A DNA stretch of 64,000 bases from Marinobacter sp. JH2 (GCF_004353225.1 NZ_CP037934.1:496001-560000); one strand, 5' to 3'; positions 46,873 through 58,347 are shown, counted from the stretch's first letter. Notes: a model not told the origin generated them from the letters alone. Numbers and translations are program-made.

Positions 46873-47643
46873 ATGACGGATCAAATAACCGCAGAAATCC
46901 CGGTGACGGCAAGTAGTCGTCCCCGGCATGTGGCCATTATCATGGATGGCAATAATCGGTGGGCGAAAGCCCGGCGGTTGAAGGGCGTCGCGGGCCATAA
47001 GGCCGGAGTGGATGCGGTTAAAGCCGTTGTTGAAACCTGTGCTCGGCAGGGTGTTGAAGTACTTACCCTGTTCGCCTTCTCCAGTGAGAACTGGCGTCGT
47101 CCGAAAGACGAAGTGTCGGCGCTGATGCGGCTGTTTGTGATGGCGCTTGAGCGCGAGGTTCGAAAACTTCACCGCAATAACATCCGGTTAAGGATTATCG
47201 GCGATCGCACTCCGTTTAACTCCTTGCTCCAAGAGCATATGGAAAAAGCCGAGGCGCTTACTCGCGATAATACGGCGATGACATTGGTGATCGCTGCCAA
47301 TTATGGCGGGCACTGGGACATCACTCAGGCCACTCAGGCGGTTGCAGAAAAAGTTCGCGCCGGTGAGTTGGCACCTTCCGATATTACCGATGATTTGATT
47401 CAGCAAAATTTGAGTATCGGTGATTTGCCGATGCCAGATTTGCTGATTCGTACGGCCGGTGAACAGCGCATCAGCAACTTTCTATTGTGGCACTTGGCCT
47501 ATACGGAGTTTTACTTCTCCGATGTTTTCTGGCCAGATTTCAAAGCTGAAGAAATGGTGAAAGCGTTGGAGGCCTATGGTCAGCGCAAACGTCGCTTTGG
47601 TCAAACCGACGATCAGCTTGACTCCCAAGCCACAAAACAATAA
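46873..47643 (+). CDS. uppS: Undecaprenyl diphosphate synthase
   Basis: Makes the C55 lipid carrier for peptidoglycan and LPS by condensing isopentenyl units on farnesyl diphosphate. 256 residues: HVAIIMDGNNRWAKARR (pyrophosphate-binding Asp), GHKAGVDAV, FAFSSENWRRP and DLLIRTAGEQRISNFLLW are conserved. Confidence 0.97.
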   Translation: MTDQITAEIPVTASSRPRHVAIIMDGNNRWAKARRLKGVAGHKAGVDAVKAVVETCARQGVEVLTLFAFSSENWRRPKDEVSALMRLFVMALEREVRKLHRNNIRLRIIGDRTPFNSLLQEHMEKAEALTRDNTAMTLVIAANYGGHWDITQATQAVAEKVRAGELAPSDITDDLIQQNLSIGDLPMPDLLIRTAGEQRISNFLLWHLAYTEFYFSDVFWPDFKAEEMVKALEAYGQRKRRFGQTDDQLDSQATKQ

Positions 47644-47662
47644 CGACATAGCGATTATTACC

Positions 47663-48514
47663 GTGCTTAAAACTCGAATTATTACCGCTCTTATCCTGGC
47701 TCCGATTGCGATCGGCGGCATTTTCTTTTTACCCGCGTTCGGTTTTTCGCTCTTCACCGGTGCAATTATTGCTCTCGGTGCCTGGGAGTGGGCCAACATG
47801 TCGGGTATTGAGGGTCAGGGTGGGCGCATTGCATATGCTGCCGGTGTTGCCGTTTTGATGGCGTTGATATCGCAGCTCAATGTGTCTGCTGTGGTGGTTT
47901 TATCATTGGCGTTTGCCTGGTGGTTAGTGTGCTTGGGCCTGGTTAGTCGTTATCCGGGAGGTTCAGATACCTGGGGTTCTACGGCGGTCAGGGCGCTAAT
48001 GGGGTTGTTTGTGCTTCTGCCAGCGTGGGTCGGTTTGAATCATCTGCGCACCGGCGGTTTTGAATTTGGCGCTTTGACCAACAGCTTGTTGGTGATTCTC
48101 TATATCTTCCTCATGGTTTGGGTAGCCGACATCGGTGCATACTTTGCGGGCCGGGCGTTTGGCAAGGCCAAATTGGCGCCTCGTGTGAGCCCCGGAAAGT
48201 CTTGGGCCGGTGTTTGGGGTGGCTTGGTCGCTGTGGGTGTGTTGGCTTTGGTTGCCAGCTATATCGCCAGTGCTAGCTTGCAAGATACGCTTTTGTTACT
48301 CATTGCCAGCTTGTTTACAGGTTTCGTTTCAGTGTTGGGCGACTTGCTTGAAAGCATGCTCAAGCGATTTCGTGGCATCAAAGACAGCAGCCAACTGTTG
48401 CCAGGACATGGTGGCATTATGGACCGGATTGACAGCCTCACCGCCGCGATTCCGGTTTTCGCATTGATCATTACGTTGCTTGGTTGGCTGGGCGCGGCCA
48501 GCGTGTCTGTATGA
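47663..48514 (+). CDS. cdsA: Phosphatidate cytidylyltransferase
   Basis: Makes CDP-diacylglycerol for phospholipid synthesis. The integral membrane protein has about eight hydrophobic segments and the CDS signature near the C-terminus: [20 protein letters not shown] then GIMDRIDSL. The GTG at 47663 (VLKTRII) is taken as start since the next upstream methionines lie within uppS coding sequence; 283 residues. The stop overlaps dxr (ATGA). Confidence 0.94.
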   Translation: MLKTRIITALILAPIAIGGIFFLPAFGFSLFTGAIIALGAWEWANMSGIEGQGGRIAYAAGVAVLMALISQLNVSAVVVLSLAFAWWLVCLGLVSRYPGGSDTWGSTAVRALMGLFVLLPAWVGLNHLRTGGFEFGALTNSLLVILYIFLMVWVADIGAYFAGRAFGKAKLAPRVSPGKSWAGVWGGLVAVGVLALVASYIASASLQDTLLLLIASLFTGFVSVLGDLLESMLKRFRGIKDSSQLLPGHGGIMDRIDSLTAAIPVFALIITLLGWLGAASVSV

Positions 48515-49695
48515 CCCAGCGCAGCGTTACCGTTTTAGGGGCGACCGGCTCGATAGGGCTTAGTACTCTCGACGTTGTCCGCCGGCATCCGGAACGTTTT
48601 TCAGTGTGGGCATTGACAGCCGGCACGCGGGCGCAAGAGTTGGCGGTTTTGTGTCGGGAGTTCAAGCCTGCTTTTGCGGTGATGGCCGATGGTGATGCCG
48701 CCCGTGAGTTGGCAGAGTTGCTGGTAGATATGCCGGGAACAACCGTGCTCAGTGGCGAGCTAGGGTTGTGTCAGGTAGCTGCAGCAGAAGAAGCGGACAC
48801 TGTGATGGCCGCTATCGTGGGTGCAGCCGGGCTTGCGCCCACACTTGCTGCGGTTCGTGCGGGCAAGCGTGTGCTGCTGGCTAACAAAGAAGCGCTGGTG
48901 ATGTCCGGAAAATTGTTTATGGATGCGGTGGCTGAATCGGGAGCGGAGCTTTTGCCCATCGATTCGGAGCACAACGCCATCTTCCAGTGCATGCCGGCTG
49001 ACAAGGTGCGTAACCCCGTTGCTGCCGGTATCACTCGCATTTTTCTCACAGCCTCTGGCGGGCCTTTCCGTACATTTACAGCAGAATCACTAAGTTCGGT
49101 AACACCGGCTCAAGCCTGTGCTCATCCGAACTGGTCTATGGGCCAAAAGATATCGGTTGATTCCGCTACGTTGATGAACAAAGGGTTGGAGCTGATTGAA
49201 GCCTGTTGGTTGTTCAACACCACCCCGGATCATGTCGAAGTGCACGTTCACCCGGAAAGCATCATTCATTCGATGGTGGAGTACGCCGATGGGTCTGTAC
49301 TGGCCCAGATGGGAAGCCCAGACATGCGCACACCCATTGCGAACGGTATGGCTTGGCCAGAGCGTATTGCAGCGGGTGTGGCTCCTCTCGATTTGTTCGC
49401 TATCGGTAAATTTCACTTCGAACGCCCGGATGTGCAGCGTTTCCCGTGTTTGCGTTTGGCGGCTGATGCGTTCGCAACCGGCGGAACAGCACCTGCCGTT
49501 CTTAATGCTGCGAATGAAATCGCGGTTGCTGCATTTCTTGAAGGTAAGCTGTCCTTTACCGATATCCCCGTTATCATAGAGCGAACGCTAGCCGTCACCA
49601 ATGTGGTCGATGCCGATAGCTTCGAAACCATTTTCGCTAAAGATGCTGAGGCACGCGCGCAAGCCAGCGAGCAGATTGGCTTATTGTCGGCCTGA
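48511..49695 (+). CDS. dxr: 1-deoxy-D-xylulose 5-phosphate reductoisomerase
   Basis: Second step of the MEP isoprenoid pathway, upstream of uppS substrates. NADPH site [20 protein letters not shown]; substrate and metal region [15 protein letters not shown] and [27 protein letters not shown]. 394 residues. ATG at 48511 lies in an ATGA overlap with cdsA. The order uppS-cdsA-dxr-rseP follows the Pseudomonas pattern rather than the E. coli one. Confidence 0.97.
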   Translation: MTQRSVTVLGATGSIGLSTLDVVRRHPERFSVWALTAGTRAQELAVLCREFKPAFAVMADGDAARELAELLVDMPGTTVLSGELGLCQVAAAEEADTVMAAIVGAAGLAPTLAAVRAGKRVLLANKEALVMSGKLFMDAVAESGAELLPIDSEHNAIFQCMPADKVRNPVAAGITRIFLTASGGPFRTFTAESLSSVTPAQACAHPNWSMGQKISVDSATLMNKGLELIEACWLFNTTPDHVEVHVHPESIIHSMVEYADGSVLAQMGSPDMRTPIANGMAWPERIAAGVAPLDLFAIGKFHFERPDVQRFPCLRLAADAFATGGTAPAVLNAANEIAVAAFLEGKLSFTDIPVIIERTLAVTNVVDADSFETIFAKDAEARAQASEQIGLLSA

Positions 49696-49747
49696 TATCG
49701 TGTCGGCGTTTCATTAAGCTGTAGCCCAGACCAACACCGGAAGACCT

Positions 49748-51097
49748 ATGCAGATTATTCAAAGCGTACTGGCATTAGCGCTGACTCTGGGAATCTTGGT
49801 TACCCTGCACGAGTACGGGCATTTTTGGGTGGCCCGACGTTTCGGTGTAAAAGTGCTTCGATTCTCGGTTGGTTTCGGTAAACCGCTTTTCTCCTGGTAT
49901 GACCGGCAGGGCACCGAATACGCCATTGCGGCCATTCCGTTAGGTGGTTATGTCAAAATGCTGGATGAGCGTGAAGGCCCTGTTCCTGAAGAGTTGCGGG
50001 ACCAGGCTTTTACCTCTAAGCCGCCTTCTCAGCGTATTGCCATTGCCGCTGCTGGACCGATAGCCAACTTTATTTTTGCGATTCTCGCTTATTGGCTGAT
50101 CAGCGTTGTGGGTGTCACGACTGTCGCTCCTATCGTTGGTGAGGTGGCTACAGACAGTGCTGCTGAACGTGTGGGTTTGCAGGAAGGTATGGAAATACAC
50201 TCGGTGGACGGCCATCGAGTAACGTCCTGGCGGGATGTGAATATGCGCCTGTTGGAGCGTGCGGGAGAGTACGGGCAGGTGTCATTGCAAATTTCCGAGC
50301 AGGGTTCTCGGGGTGTGGTGTCAGGGCCGTTGAATGGTTGGGCGCTGAGTGATGATGCTCCGAACCCGTTGGCAGAGTTTGGTGTGACCCCTTGGCGCCC
50401 TGAAGTTCCGGCCGTATTGGGGCAGGTGGTTGAAGACGGTCGCGCTCAGGCTGCCGGGCTGCAGGCTGGTGACCGTGTATTCGCCGTAAATGGAGAGCCA
50501 GTAGACAATTGGTTTGCCTTGGTTGAGCGGATTCGTAGTGCACCGGAGCAGCCGTTAGTTCTGTCGGTCGACCGAGACAGTGGCCAGCTTGAAGTGGCGG
50601 TTACGCCCGGTGCTCGCACTCTGGACGACGGGCAGGTGATTGGTTTCGTGGGTGCGGGTGTGGAAGCTATTTCATGGCCTGACGAAGTGCTTCGGGAAGT
50701 ACAGTTTGGGCCTTTGGCTGCGATACCGAATGCGTTGCATGAGACTTGGGCTGACACCCGTTTGACTCTGGTCGCCATCAAGAAGATGGTTACGGGACTT
50801 CTGTCACCGACGAATCTGAGTGGGCCGATCACCATTGCCCGAGTTGCCGAAGCCAGTGTCAGTTCGGGGTTTGAAGATTTTGTTCGTTTTCTGGCTTATC
50901 TCAGTGTAAGTCTGGGTGTACTGAATTTGCTACCAGTACCGGTGCTGGATGGTGGTCACATCGTGTATTACACGATTGAGGCTATTCGCCGGAAACCCTT
51001 ATCGGAAAGGGCTCAAGAGCTAGGGTTACGAATTGGTATGGCTTTGATCCTGACTTTAATGGTGTTTGCTCTTTACAACGACCTGATGCGGTTGTGA
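49748..51097 (+). CDS. rseP: Site-2 protease RseP
   Basis: Intramembrane zinc protease that cleaves anti-sigma factor RseA in the envelope stress response. HEYGH at residues 21-25 is the zinc motif; NLLPVPVLDGGHIVYY is the second conserved motif. Two PDZ domains occupy the central part (about 110-190 and 205-290). 449 residues, standard. Confidence 0.96.
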   Translation: MQIIQSVLALALTLGILVTLHEYGHFWVARRFGVKVLRFSVGFGKPLFSWYDRQGTEYAIAAIPLGGYVKMLDEREGPVPEELRDQAFTSKPPSQRIAIAAAGPIANFIFAILAYWLISVVGVTTVAPIVGEVATDSAAERVGLQEGMEIHSVDGHRVTSWRDVNMRLLERAGEYGQVSLQISEQGSRGVVSGPLNGWALSDDAPNPLAEFGVTPWRPEVPAVLGQVVEDGRAQAAGLQAGDRVFAVNGEPVDNWFALVERIRSAPEQPLVLSVDRDSGQLEVAVTPGARTLDDGQVIGFVGAGVEAISWPDEVLREVQFGPLAAIPNALHETWADTRLTLVAIKKMVTGLLSPTNLSGPITIARVAEASVSSGFEDFVRFLAYLSVSLGVLNLLPVPVLDGGHIVYYTIEAIRRKPLSERAQELGLRIGMALILTLMVFALYNDLMRL

Positions 51098-51142
51098 GAA
51101 TTGCGGGCTCCTTACCGCACATTAACCAGGCGATATAACTGA

Positions 51143-53461
51143 ATGAGACGTTCTCTTCTAGCTGTAGCTGTTGGCCTCGCAATTACCGCAACCGGTATGA
51201 AGCCAGCGTTGGCGGACGAATTCACGGTTGCGGACATTGAGGTGGAAGGCCTGCAGCGGGTATCTGCGGGTTCGGTGTTTTCCGCGTTTCCGATTAATAT
51301 GGGCGAGCAAATTGATGAAGCTCGTTTGGCGGCCGCCATCAAAGACCTGTTTCGGACGGGCTTGTTTACCGATATTGAGGTCAGCAGAGACGCTGGTGTT
51401 TTGATATTGACGGTGCGTGAGCGCCCCTCCATTTCGTCGATCGAAATTGAGGGCAACAAAAACATTGAAACCGATATGCTGACAGATGCCTTGGCTGGTG
51501 CGGGCCTTGATGAAGGGCAGGTCTTTCGCCGGGCGACCCTTGAGCGTCTGGAGCTCGAAATCCTGCGATCCTATATCGCGCAGGGGCGCTACAACGCACG
51601 AGTGAAGGCCTCGGCTGAAGAGCTGCCGCGTAACCGTGTTGCTATCCGACTGGATATCAATGAAGGCTCGGTAGCCGCTATTCAGCATATCAATATCGTC
51701 GGTAATCGCGAGTTCGACGATGAGACGTTGACGGATCTTTTCGAGTTGCGCAGCAGCAGTTGGTGGAACTCGCTTACCAACAGCGACAAGTACGCTCGCG
51801 AAAAACTCAGCGGTGATCTGGAAACCTTACGTTCGTTCTATTTGGACCGCGGGTACCTGGATTTCAATGTTGAGTCCAGTCAGGTGTCTATCTCGCCGGA
51901 CAAGCAGCAAGTCTTCATTGCGATGGCCCTCAACGAAGGCCCTCAATACACCATCTCCGACATTCAGTTGCGCGGTAACCTCATTCTTGAAGAGGAAGAG
52001 TTGCGCAAGTTTATTCCGGTGGAGGAGGGGGATGTGTTCTCCCGTGCGCAGATGACGGCGATTTCTGAAGCTTTGTCGTTCCGTCTAGGCCGTGAAGGTT
52101 ATGCCTTTGCCAGTGTGAATGCGGTACCCGAGCCTAACGAAGATGACACTGCGAAGGTAACCTTCTATATAGAGCCGGGCAAACGTGCCTACGTACGCCG
52201 TGTTAATTTCAATGGCAACGTATCCACCAAAGACGAAGTGCTGCGCCAAGAAATGACGCAGATGGAAGGGGGTGTTGCCTCTTCCGATCGAATCGAGTTC
52301 TCGAAAACCCGTCTTGAACGCATGGGCTTCTTCAAAACGGTTGATGTGGAAACCGCGCCGGTTCCGGGTTCGGATGATTTGGTCGATGTTAATTACAGCG
52401 TCCAAGAACAGCCGACAGGGAGTTTGTCCGCCTCGGTGGGCTTCTCTCAGAACTCCGGTGTGATCCTGGGTGCGTCGGTTTCCGAGAATAACTTCTTCGG
52501 CAGCGGCAAGCGGGTTTCGTTCGGGGTGAACTTTAGTGATTCCGTCAAGAGTGCCAACGTTTCCTACATGGATCCGTATTACACCGTTGATGGAGTGAGC
52601 CGCGGCTTCAGCCTGTTCGCACGGGAAACGGATTATCAGGAAGAGGATATTTCATCCTACTTGCTGGATGAATACGGCGCCCGGATGACGTTTGGTTACC
52701 CGACGGATTCCATCACCCGGCTCAATTTTGGTGTGGGTGTTACCCGTTCAGATATCCAGAAAGGCGTTTTCTCTTCGGAGGAAGTCAGAACCTTTATTGA
52801 AGACGAAGGGGATTCATTTACCAACTACTTCCTGTTTGGTAGCTGGCGCCGGAGTACCTTAAACCGCGGTGTGCTTCCGACCAAGGGCTATAGTCACTCT
52901 CTGTCATTGGATGTGGCCGTACCGGTTAGTGATCTGACGTTCTACAAAGCCAGCCACCGCACGGACTTCTATTTCCCATTGGTTGACAGTCAGCGCTGGG
53001 TTGTTCGAGCGCGAACCGAAGTTGGGTTTGGTGATGGTTATGGCGACCGTTCGCAAATGCCGTTCTTCGAGCACTTCTACTCTGGGGGATATGGTTCGGT
53101 GCGCGGTTATCGAGCCAACTCTTTGGGTAACAAAGCGACAAACCAACCAAGCGATTTCTCCGATCCGGATCCGTTTGGCGGTAACCTGCTGACGGAAGCT
53201 GGCCTAGAGTTGATCTTCCCGACACCGTTCGCCGGTGATACCCGAAGCATGCGCACGTCGTTTTTCCTGGATGCTGGTCAGGTGTTTGATACGGACCGTG
53301 GTTTTGATCCTGAATTGACGGAAGTGCGGACCTCAGCGGGGGTGAGTTTCCAATGGATTACGGCCGTTGGCCCGCTGGCATTCAGTCTTGCTAAGCCGCT
53401 GAATGACAAGAGTGGTGATGATACTCAGGTGTTCCAGTTCTCGCTGGGGCAGACGTTCTGA
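51143..53461 (+). CDS. bamA: Outer membrane protein assembly factor BamA
   Basis: Core of the BAM complex that inserts beta-barrels. Signal peptide (to about residue 24, ...MKPALA), five POTRA domains (to about 420: FTVADIEVEGLQRVSAGSVF, RPSISSIEIEGNKNIETDML, NIVGNREFDDETL, and so on), then a beta-barrel with the conserved loop-6 motif SVRGYRANSLG and terminal aromatic residue F. 772 residues. It follows rseP and precedes skp. Confidence 0.97.
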   Translation: MRRSLLAVAVGLAITATGMKPALADEFTVADIEVEGLQRVSAGSVFSAFPINMGEQIDEARLAAAIKDLFRTGLFTDIEVSRDAGVLILTVRERPSISSIEIEGNKNIETDMLTDALAGAGLDEGQVFRRATLERLELEILRSYIAQGRYNARVKASAEELPRNRVAIRLDINEGSVAAIQHINIVGNREFDDETLTDLFELRSSSWWNSLTNSDKYAREKLSGDLETLRSFYLDRGYLDFNVESSQVSISPDKQQVFIAMALNEGPQYTISDIQLRGNLILEEEELRKFIPVEEGDVFSRAQMTAISEALSFRLGREGYAFASVNAVPEPNEDDTAKVTFYIEPGKRAYVRRVNFNGNVSTKDEVLRQEMTQMEGGVASSDRIEFSKTRLERMGFFKTVDVETAPVPGSDDLVDVNYSVQEQPTGSLSASVGFSQNSGVILGASVSENNFFGSGKRVSFGVNFSDSVKSANVSYMDPYYTVDGVSRGFSLFARETDYQEEDISSYLLDEYGARMTFGYPTDSITRLNFGVGVTRSDIQKGVFSSEEVRTFIEDEGDSFTNYFLFGSWRRSTLNRGVLPTKGYSHSLSLDVAVPVSDLTFYKASHRTDFYFPLVDSQRWVVRARTEVGFGDGYGDRSQMPFFEHFYSGGYGSVRGYRANSLGNKATNQPSDFSDPDPFGGNLLTEAGLELIFPTPFAGDTRSMRTSFFLDAGQVFDTDRGFDPELTEVRTSAGVSFQWITAVGPLAFSLAKPLNDKSGDDTQVFQFSLGQTF

Positions 53462-53504
53462 GACGTAATATAAAAACGAAAAGATGAAACAAAGGAGAGT
53501 TTTA

Positions 53505-54002
53505 ATGAAACGTATTTCAGCAGTTCTAGGCTCGCTATTACTGGCCTTCTCTTTTCACGCCGCGGCAGAGACTCGCGTGGGCGTGGTGGATCTGCGTCAG
53601 GCGTTGTTTTCGTCAAATGACGCCCAGGCGTTCAGTGAAAAATTGCAGAAAGATTTCGCCGCCGATGAAAACAAAGTGCGCGAAGCCCAGGAGGCCGCTC
53701 GCAAACTGAAAGATCGTCTGGAAAAAGACGGGGCGATGATGAATGAAAGCGAACGCACCAAGTTGGCGGCCGAGTTTCAGGAGAAGGTTCAGGAGTTTAA
53801 CTTCCTTAAGCAGCGTCTTGACTCAACGGTGGCACAGCGCAAACAGCAGTTCCTGGAAAGTGCGCGCCCTGAGGTGGATGTAGCCGTTAAAGAGCTCTTG
53901 GATGAGCATGGCTTGGATTTGATTTTGCCGAGCGAGGCGGTTGTTTACGTGAAGCCGGAAATGAATCTGACTCCGCAATTGCTTGAAAAACTGAACCGTT
54001 AA
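53505..54002 (+). CDS. skp: Periplasmic chaperone Skp (OmpH family)
   Basis: Holds unfolded outer-membrane proteins on their way to BamA. Signal peptide MKRISAVLGSLLLAFSF ... AAAE, then VGVVDLRQALFSSNDAQAFS and a long helical arm rich in K, E and Q. 165 residues. Start at 53505 set by GGAGAG and by the signal peptide; 53484 adds a seven-residue leader. Confidence 0.94.
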   Translation: MKRISAVLGSLLLAFSFHAAAETRVGVVDLRQALFSSNDAQAFSEKLQKDFAADENKVREAQEAARKLKDRLEKDGAMMNESERTKLAAEFQEKVQEFNFLKQRLDSTVAQRKQQFLESARPEVDVAVKELLDEHGLDLILPSEAVVYVKPEMNLTPQLLEKLNR

Positions 54003-54042
54003 AAAAGCACGGCCTCCCCGTTCCGGATATTTGGAGATAACA

Positions 54043-55068
54043 ATGGCAGAAACATCCTTTCGTCTTCAGGAAATTGCTGATGCGTTGGGGGCCAGCCTCC
54101 GGGGAGATCCGGACGCCAGGGTGTCTGGCATGGCAACTCTGCAGGCGGCAGGAGCCAGTCACATTAGCTTTCTGGCGAACCCTTCTTACGGTAAGTATTT
54201 GAGAGAGACCCAAGCCGGAGCCGTCATTGTGTCTCCCGCCACGGCTGATCAAGCTCAAACCAATGTCCTGATATTAGACAACCCATACATGGGTTATGCT
54301 CAGCTTAGCCATTGGTTCGACCGCACCCCTGTTGCTCCCGCGGGTATCCATCCCAGCGCGGTCGTTGATCCCAGTGCGACGATCTCCTCGACGGCCAGTG
54401 TTGGGCCTCAAGTGGTGATTGAGGCCGAGGTGGTTATTGGTGAACAAGTGGTTGTCGGTGCCGGCTCTGTCGTTGGAGCCCGGTCTCGTATTGGCGACAG
54501 TACAGTACTCAACCCCCGGGTTACTCTGGCTCATGACGTTGTTGTTGGACGGCGATGCAGTATTCTGAGTGGTGCTGTCATCGGTGGTGCGGGCTTCGGT
54601 TTTGCGAACGACAAGGGCGAGTGGCACCGCATTGCCCAGCTAGGTGGCGTTGTTCTGGGTGATGATGTTGAAGTAGGTGCCAACACGACGATTGATCGTG
54701 GTGCATTGGAGCCCACGGTGATCGGTAATGGGGTGAAGCTGGACAACCTCATTCAAGTTGCTCATAACGTTCAGATTGGTGATCACAGCGCTTTGGCAGC
54801 TATGACTGCGATCGCAGGTAGCACAAGCGTTGGTAAATACTGTGTGTTCGGCGGCGCTTCAGCGGTAGCTGGACATCTCGATATTGCCGACCAGGTTCAT
54901 CTGACAGGGATGAGTATGGTCACTAATGATATATCGGAACCGGGTGTGTATTCGTCCGGGCTACCTGCAGATAAAAATCGACAGTGGCGAAAAAATGCAG
55001 TTCGTTTCAGGCAGTTAGACGGCTTGGCGCGACGAATTAAAGAACTCGAAAAGAAATTTAAGGGCTGA
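54043..55068 (+). CDS. lpxD: UDP-3-O-acylglucosamine N-acyltransferase
   Basis: Third step of lipid A synthesis. N-terminal uridine-binding domain ([32 protein letters not shown]), then left-handed beta helix of hexapeptide repeats; catalytic His in [16 protein letters not shown]. 341 residues. Start at 54043 follows GGAGATAAC; the GTG-like upstream codon at 54031 is not supported. Confidence 0.97.
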   Translation: MAETSFRLQEIADALGASLRGDPDARVSGMATLQAAGASHISFLANPSYGKYLRETQAGAVIVSPATADQAQTNVLILDNPYMGYAQLSHWFDRTPVAPAGIHPSAVVDPSATISSTASVGPQVVIEAEVVIGEQVVVGAGSVVGARSRIGDSTVLNPRVTLAHDVVVGRRCSILSGAVIGGAGFGFANDKGEWHRIAQLGGVVLGDDVEVGANTTIDRGALEPTVIGNGVKLDNLIQVAHNVQIGDHSALAAMTAIAGSTSVGKYCVFGGASAVAGHLDIADQVHLTGMSMVTNDISEPGVYSSGLPADKNRQWRKNAVRFRQLDGLARRIKELEKKFKG

Positions 55069-55076
55069 GGCCGGTC

Positions 55077-55517
55077 ATGACAATGAACATCGAAGAAATT
55101 CTGGAATACTTGCCGCATAGATATCCGTTTATGCTGGTCGACCGGGTAACCGAAGTCGAGAAGAATGTATCGATCAAAGGCTATAAGAACGTGTCGTTCA
55201 ACGAGCCCTTTTTTACCGGACACTTTCCGGATAACCCGATCATGCCTGGTGTGTTGATTATTGAGGCAATGGCCCAACTTTCAGGCATTCTCGGGTTTGT
55301 GACAGTAGGACGGAAACCGTCAGACGGCGTGATACAATATTTGGCTGGTTCCGATAAGGCTCGTTTTAAACGCCCTGTGCGCCCCGGAGACCGCTTGGAA
55401 CTGGAGTCCGAGCTTGTTTCCGCCAAGCGAGGCCTATGGAAATTTAATTGCCGCGCGTTGGTTGATGGCAACGTTGTCTGCGTGGCAGAAATACTAACCG
55501 CTGAGAGAGAAGTTTGA
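55077..55517 (+). CDS. fabZ: 3-hydroxyacyl-ACP dehydratase FabZ
   Basis: Dehydrates 3-hydroxyacyl-ACP in fatty acid synthesis. 146 residues, hot-dog fold: [19 protein letters not shown], then [20 protein letters not shown] with catalytic His and Glu. Eight bases separate it from lpxD; its stop shares a base with the lpxA start. Confidence 0.97.
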   Translation: MTMNIEEILEYLPHRYPFMLVDRVTEVEKNVSIKGYKNVSFNEPFFTGHFPDNPIMPGVLIIEAMAQLSGILGFVTVGRKPSDGVIQYLAGSDKARFKRPVRPGDRLELESELVSAKRGLWKFNCRALVDGNVVCVAEILTAEREV

Positions 55518-56308
55518 TGGCGACAAATGACTGGTCGGGTGTCCATCCTCAAGCGATTGTGGACCCATCAGCCAAGCTGGGGGCCAACGTAACGGTAGGC
55601 CCTTGGAGCTATATTGGCCCGAATGTGGAAATCGGTGATAACACCGAGATTCTTTCCCACGTTGTTGTAAAAGGTCCAACGGTTATCGGCAAAAATAACC
55701 GGATTTTCCAATTCTCCAGTGTTGGGGAAGAGTGTCAGGACAAAAAATACGCGGGTGAGCCGACAACGCTCGTCATCGGCGACAACAACACCATTCGCGA
55801 GAACTGCACCATCCATCGCGGCACTACACAAGATCGCGGTGAAACTCGCATTGGTAACGATAATCTCCTGATGGCGTATGTGCACGTTGCCCACGACTGT
55901 GTGGTTGGCAACGGTACCATTTTGGCGAACTGCGCGACCTTGGCAGGCCATGTCACGGTCGGTGACTTTGCGATTCTCGGCGGTGGCACCATGGTGCATC
56001 AGTTCTGCCACATTGGTGCGCACAGTATGGCGGCAGGCGGCAGTATCGTTTTGAAAGATATTCCTGCGTATGTCATGGCCAGCGGCCAATCTGCTCAGCC
56101 GCACGGTATGAATGTTGAAGGCCTGAAACGCCGAGGGTTCAGCAAAGAAGATTTGTTGGCGTTGCGCCGTGCTTACAAGGTTATTTACCGACAGGGTTTA
56201 ACCAGCGAGCAAGCGCTGGCGGAACTTGAGGAAAGTTACGCTGATACCCCTGTGATGAAGCCTCTGATTGCCTCGCTCCGGGGATCGGATCGCGGCATCA
56301 TTCGCTAA
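55517..56308 (+). CDS. lpxA: UDP-N-acetylglucosamine acyltransferase
   Basis: First step of lipid A synthesis. 263 residues of hexapeptide beta helix (VHPQAIVDPSAKLGANVTVG), catalytic His region LLMAYVHVAHDCVVGNGTIL, and the C-terminal helical part NVEGLKRRGFSKEDLLALRR. ATG at 55517 overlaps the fabZ stop by one base (TGATG). Confidence 0.97.
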   Translation: MATNDWSGVHPQAIVDPSAKLGANVTVGPWSYIGPNVEIGDNTEILSHVVVKGPTVIGKNNRIFQFSSVGEECQDKKYAGEPTTLVIGDNNTIRENCTIHRGTTQDRGETRIGNDNLLMAYVHVAHDCVVGNGTILANCATLAGHVTVGDFAILGGGTMVHQFCHIGAHSMAAGGSIVLKDIPAYVMASGQSAQPHGMNVEGLKRRGFSKEDLLALRRAYKVIYRQGLTSEQALAELEESYADTPVMKPLIASLRGSDRGIIR

Positions 56309-56326
56309 GTCGGCAGGAGGCTGTCG

Positions 56327-57505
56327 GTGGCAAATGTTCAGGTTGAATCAGTCAGCTTTCGCAAAGTAACTATAGCGATTATCGCAGGGGAGGCATCGGG
56401 GGATATACTTGGTGCCGGGCTTGTTCGGTCGCTTCGCTTACGATACCCCAATGCTCGTTTTGTTGGCATTGGTGGTGATGAGATGATTGCCGAAGGCTTC
56501 CATTCTTTGGTTCCCATGGAAAGACTTTCCGTGATGGGGCTGGTGGAAGTATTAGGGCGAATCCGGGAGCTGTTCAGCATCCGCGCCCGTCTTCTGGATT
56601 ACTTCTTTACAACCCCTCCTGATGTTGTGATCGGCATCGATTCACCAGATTTCACCATTACTATCGAGCGCCGGTGTCGCGAGGCGGGCATTCCTTCTGT
56701 GCATTATGTCAGTCCCTCGGTGTGGGCTTGGCGTCAGAAACGTATTTTCAAGATAGCCAAATCGATCGACTTGATGCTGACGCTGCTTCCTTTCGAAGCC
56801 CGATTTTACGAAGAGCACAACGTACCCGTAGCGTTCGTAGGTCATCCGCTCGCTGACCGGGTGCCGATGGAGCCCGATACGTTGGCAGCCCGCGCAGCAC
56901 TAGGCCTTGATGCAGATGGGCCGGTTTTGGCTGTCTTACCTGGCAGCCGGGGTGGCGAAGTTGAACGCTTAGGGACCTTGTTTTTGGAAGCGTCTCGTTG
57001 GCTGCAAGGTCGCAGGCCGGATATCCAGCTGGTTATTCCCTGCGTAAACCGTGACCGCGAGCGGCAAATTGAGGCGTTGGTGGAGTCGCTTGAAGTTAAG
57101 CTGTCGGTGACCTTGGTGCGTGGCCGTTCTCGCGAGGTGATGGCGGCCAGTGATGTGGTGATGCTGGCATCCGGAACGGCCACCTTAGAAGCTATGTTAC
57201 TCAAGAAACCAATGGTGGTGGGATACCGACTGAGTAATTTCAGTTTTAAGTTGCTGTCGCGTCTGGTCAAAGTGCCTTGGGTCGCACTACCAAACCTTCT
57301 CGCCAAGAAAGAGTTGGTGCCCGAATTATTGCAGGACGATGCCACCCCTGAAGCGCTTGGTGCTGCAGTATTGGAGCGGCTTGAAGATGAGGCAGGGCGC
57401 GCTCGCTTGAAAGAAGCATTCACCGAACTGCACATCGCTCTAAAACAAGACGCCGACGAGCGCGCTGCCGCAGCGGTTTCTCTGCTAATCGAGAGTAAGC
57501 GCTAA
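56327..57505 (+). CDS. lpxB: Lipid-A-disaccharide synthase
   Basis: GT19 enzyme joining UDP-diacylglucosamine and lipid X. 392 residues, GTG start: [60 protein letters not shown] and [20 protein letters not shown]. The stop overlaps rnhB by one base. Confidence 0.97.
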   Translation: MANVQVESVSFRKVTIAIIAGEASGDILGAGLVRSLRLRYPNARFVGIGGDEMIAEGFHSLVPMERLSVMGLVEVLGRIRELFSIRARLLDYFFTTPPDVVIGIDSPDFTITIERRCREAGIPSVHYVSPSVWAWRQKRIFKIAKSIDLMLTLLPFEARFYEEHNVPVAFVGHPLADRVPMEPDTLAARAALGLDADGPVLAVLPGSRGGEVERLGTLFLEASRWLQGRRPDIQLVIPCVNRDRERQIEALVESLEVKLSVTLVRGRSREVMAASDVVMLASGTATLEAMLLKKPMVVGYRLSNFSFKLLSRLVKVPWVALPNLLAKKELVPELLQDDATPEALGAAVLERLEDEAGRARLKEAFTELHIALKQDADERAAAAVSLLIESKR

Positions 57506-58188
57506 TGGCTGCGAAAGAATTACCGCCGTTCGAATGCTCTTACCAAGGAAGGCTGTTAGCCGGTGTGGATGAGGTGGGGCGAGGTCCGCTGGTGGGCGCT
57601 GTTGTGACGGCAGCGGTTATTCTCGATCCAGATCGCCCGATCGCCGGGCTAGCCGATTCGAAGAAGCTGACCGAGAAGAAACGGGCAAAGCTGTACGAGG
57701 AAATTATCGAAAAGGCCGCCGCGTGGAGTCTTGGCCGCTGCGAACCAGAAGAAATTGATCGCTTGAATATCTATCAGGCAACCATGCTTGCGATGCAGCG
57801 GGCGGTCGATGGCTTGGCGATTGCGCCGGAGTACGTTCTGGTAGACGGTAACCGTTGCCCGAAATGGCTGTGGCCATCCGAGCCTGTTGTCAAAGGGGAT
57901 GCTCGGGTTGAGGCAATTAGCGCTGCATCAATCATCGCGAAGGTGACCCGGGATCGCGAGATGGATGAGCTTGAGGAAAAATACCCGGGCTTCGGGTTTG
58001 CCAAGCACAAAGGTTATCCGACCCCGATTCACCAGGAAGCCTTAAGGCGTTTGGGAGCGACCCCGGAGCATCGTCGCTCTTTCCGGCCGGTTCAGCTGGC
58101 GATAGAGACGGTAGGTATGTTTTCGCCAGAAGAGCCTCGCAGTGAAGATTTAAGCTATCCGACCGATTTGTTTGAAAATATGGGTTGA
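57505..58188 (+). CDS. rnhB: Ribonuclease HII
   Basis: Cleaves RNA in RNA-DNA hybrids and misincorporated ribonucleotides. [20 protein letters not shown] holds the catalytic Asp-Glu pair, DGNRCPKW the third Asp, and [20 protein letters not shown] the last. 227 residues. In many gammaproteobacteria dnaE follows; here the stop overlaps a tRNA promoter and the phenol cluster comes next. Confidence 0.96.
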   Translation: MAAKELPPFECSYQGRLLAGVDEVGRGPLVGAVVTAAVILDPDRPIAGLADSKKLTEKKRAKLYEEIIEKAAAWSLGRCEPEEIDRLNIYQATMLAMQRAVDGLAIAPEYVLVDGNRCPKWLWPSEPVVKGDARVEAISAASIIAKVTRDREMDELEEKYPGFGFAKHKGYPTPIHQEALRRLGATPEHRRSFRPVQLAIETVGMFSPEEPRSEDLSYPTDLFENMG

Positions 58189-58213
58189 CGCAACAACTTA
58201 TCCTCTGTAATAT
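58185..58213 (+). promoter_or_regulatory. Promoter of the initiator tRNA
   Basis: TTGACG (-35), exactly 17 bases, TAATAT (-10), followed by a GC-rich discriminator (GCGCC) typical of stable-RNA promoters. The -35 overlaps the rnhB stop codon. Confidence 0.8.
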
Positions 58214-58262
58214 TCGCGCCACGTTGATCGAGGTTGGCCTCGAAATAAAACGAACAGTTTGA

Positions 58263-58339
<77 letters not shown>

Positions 58340-58347
58340 TATAAAAG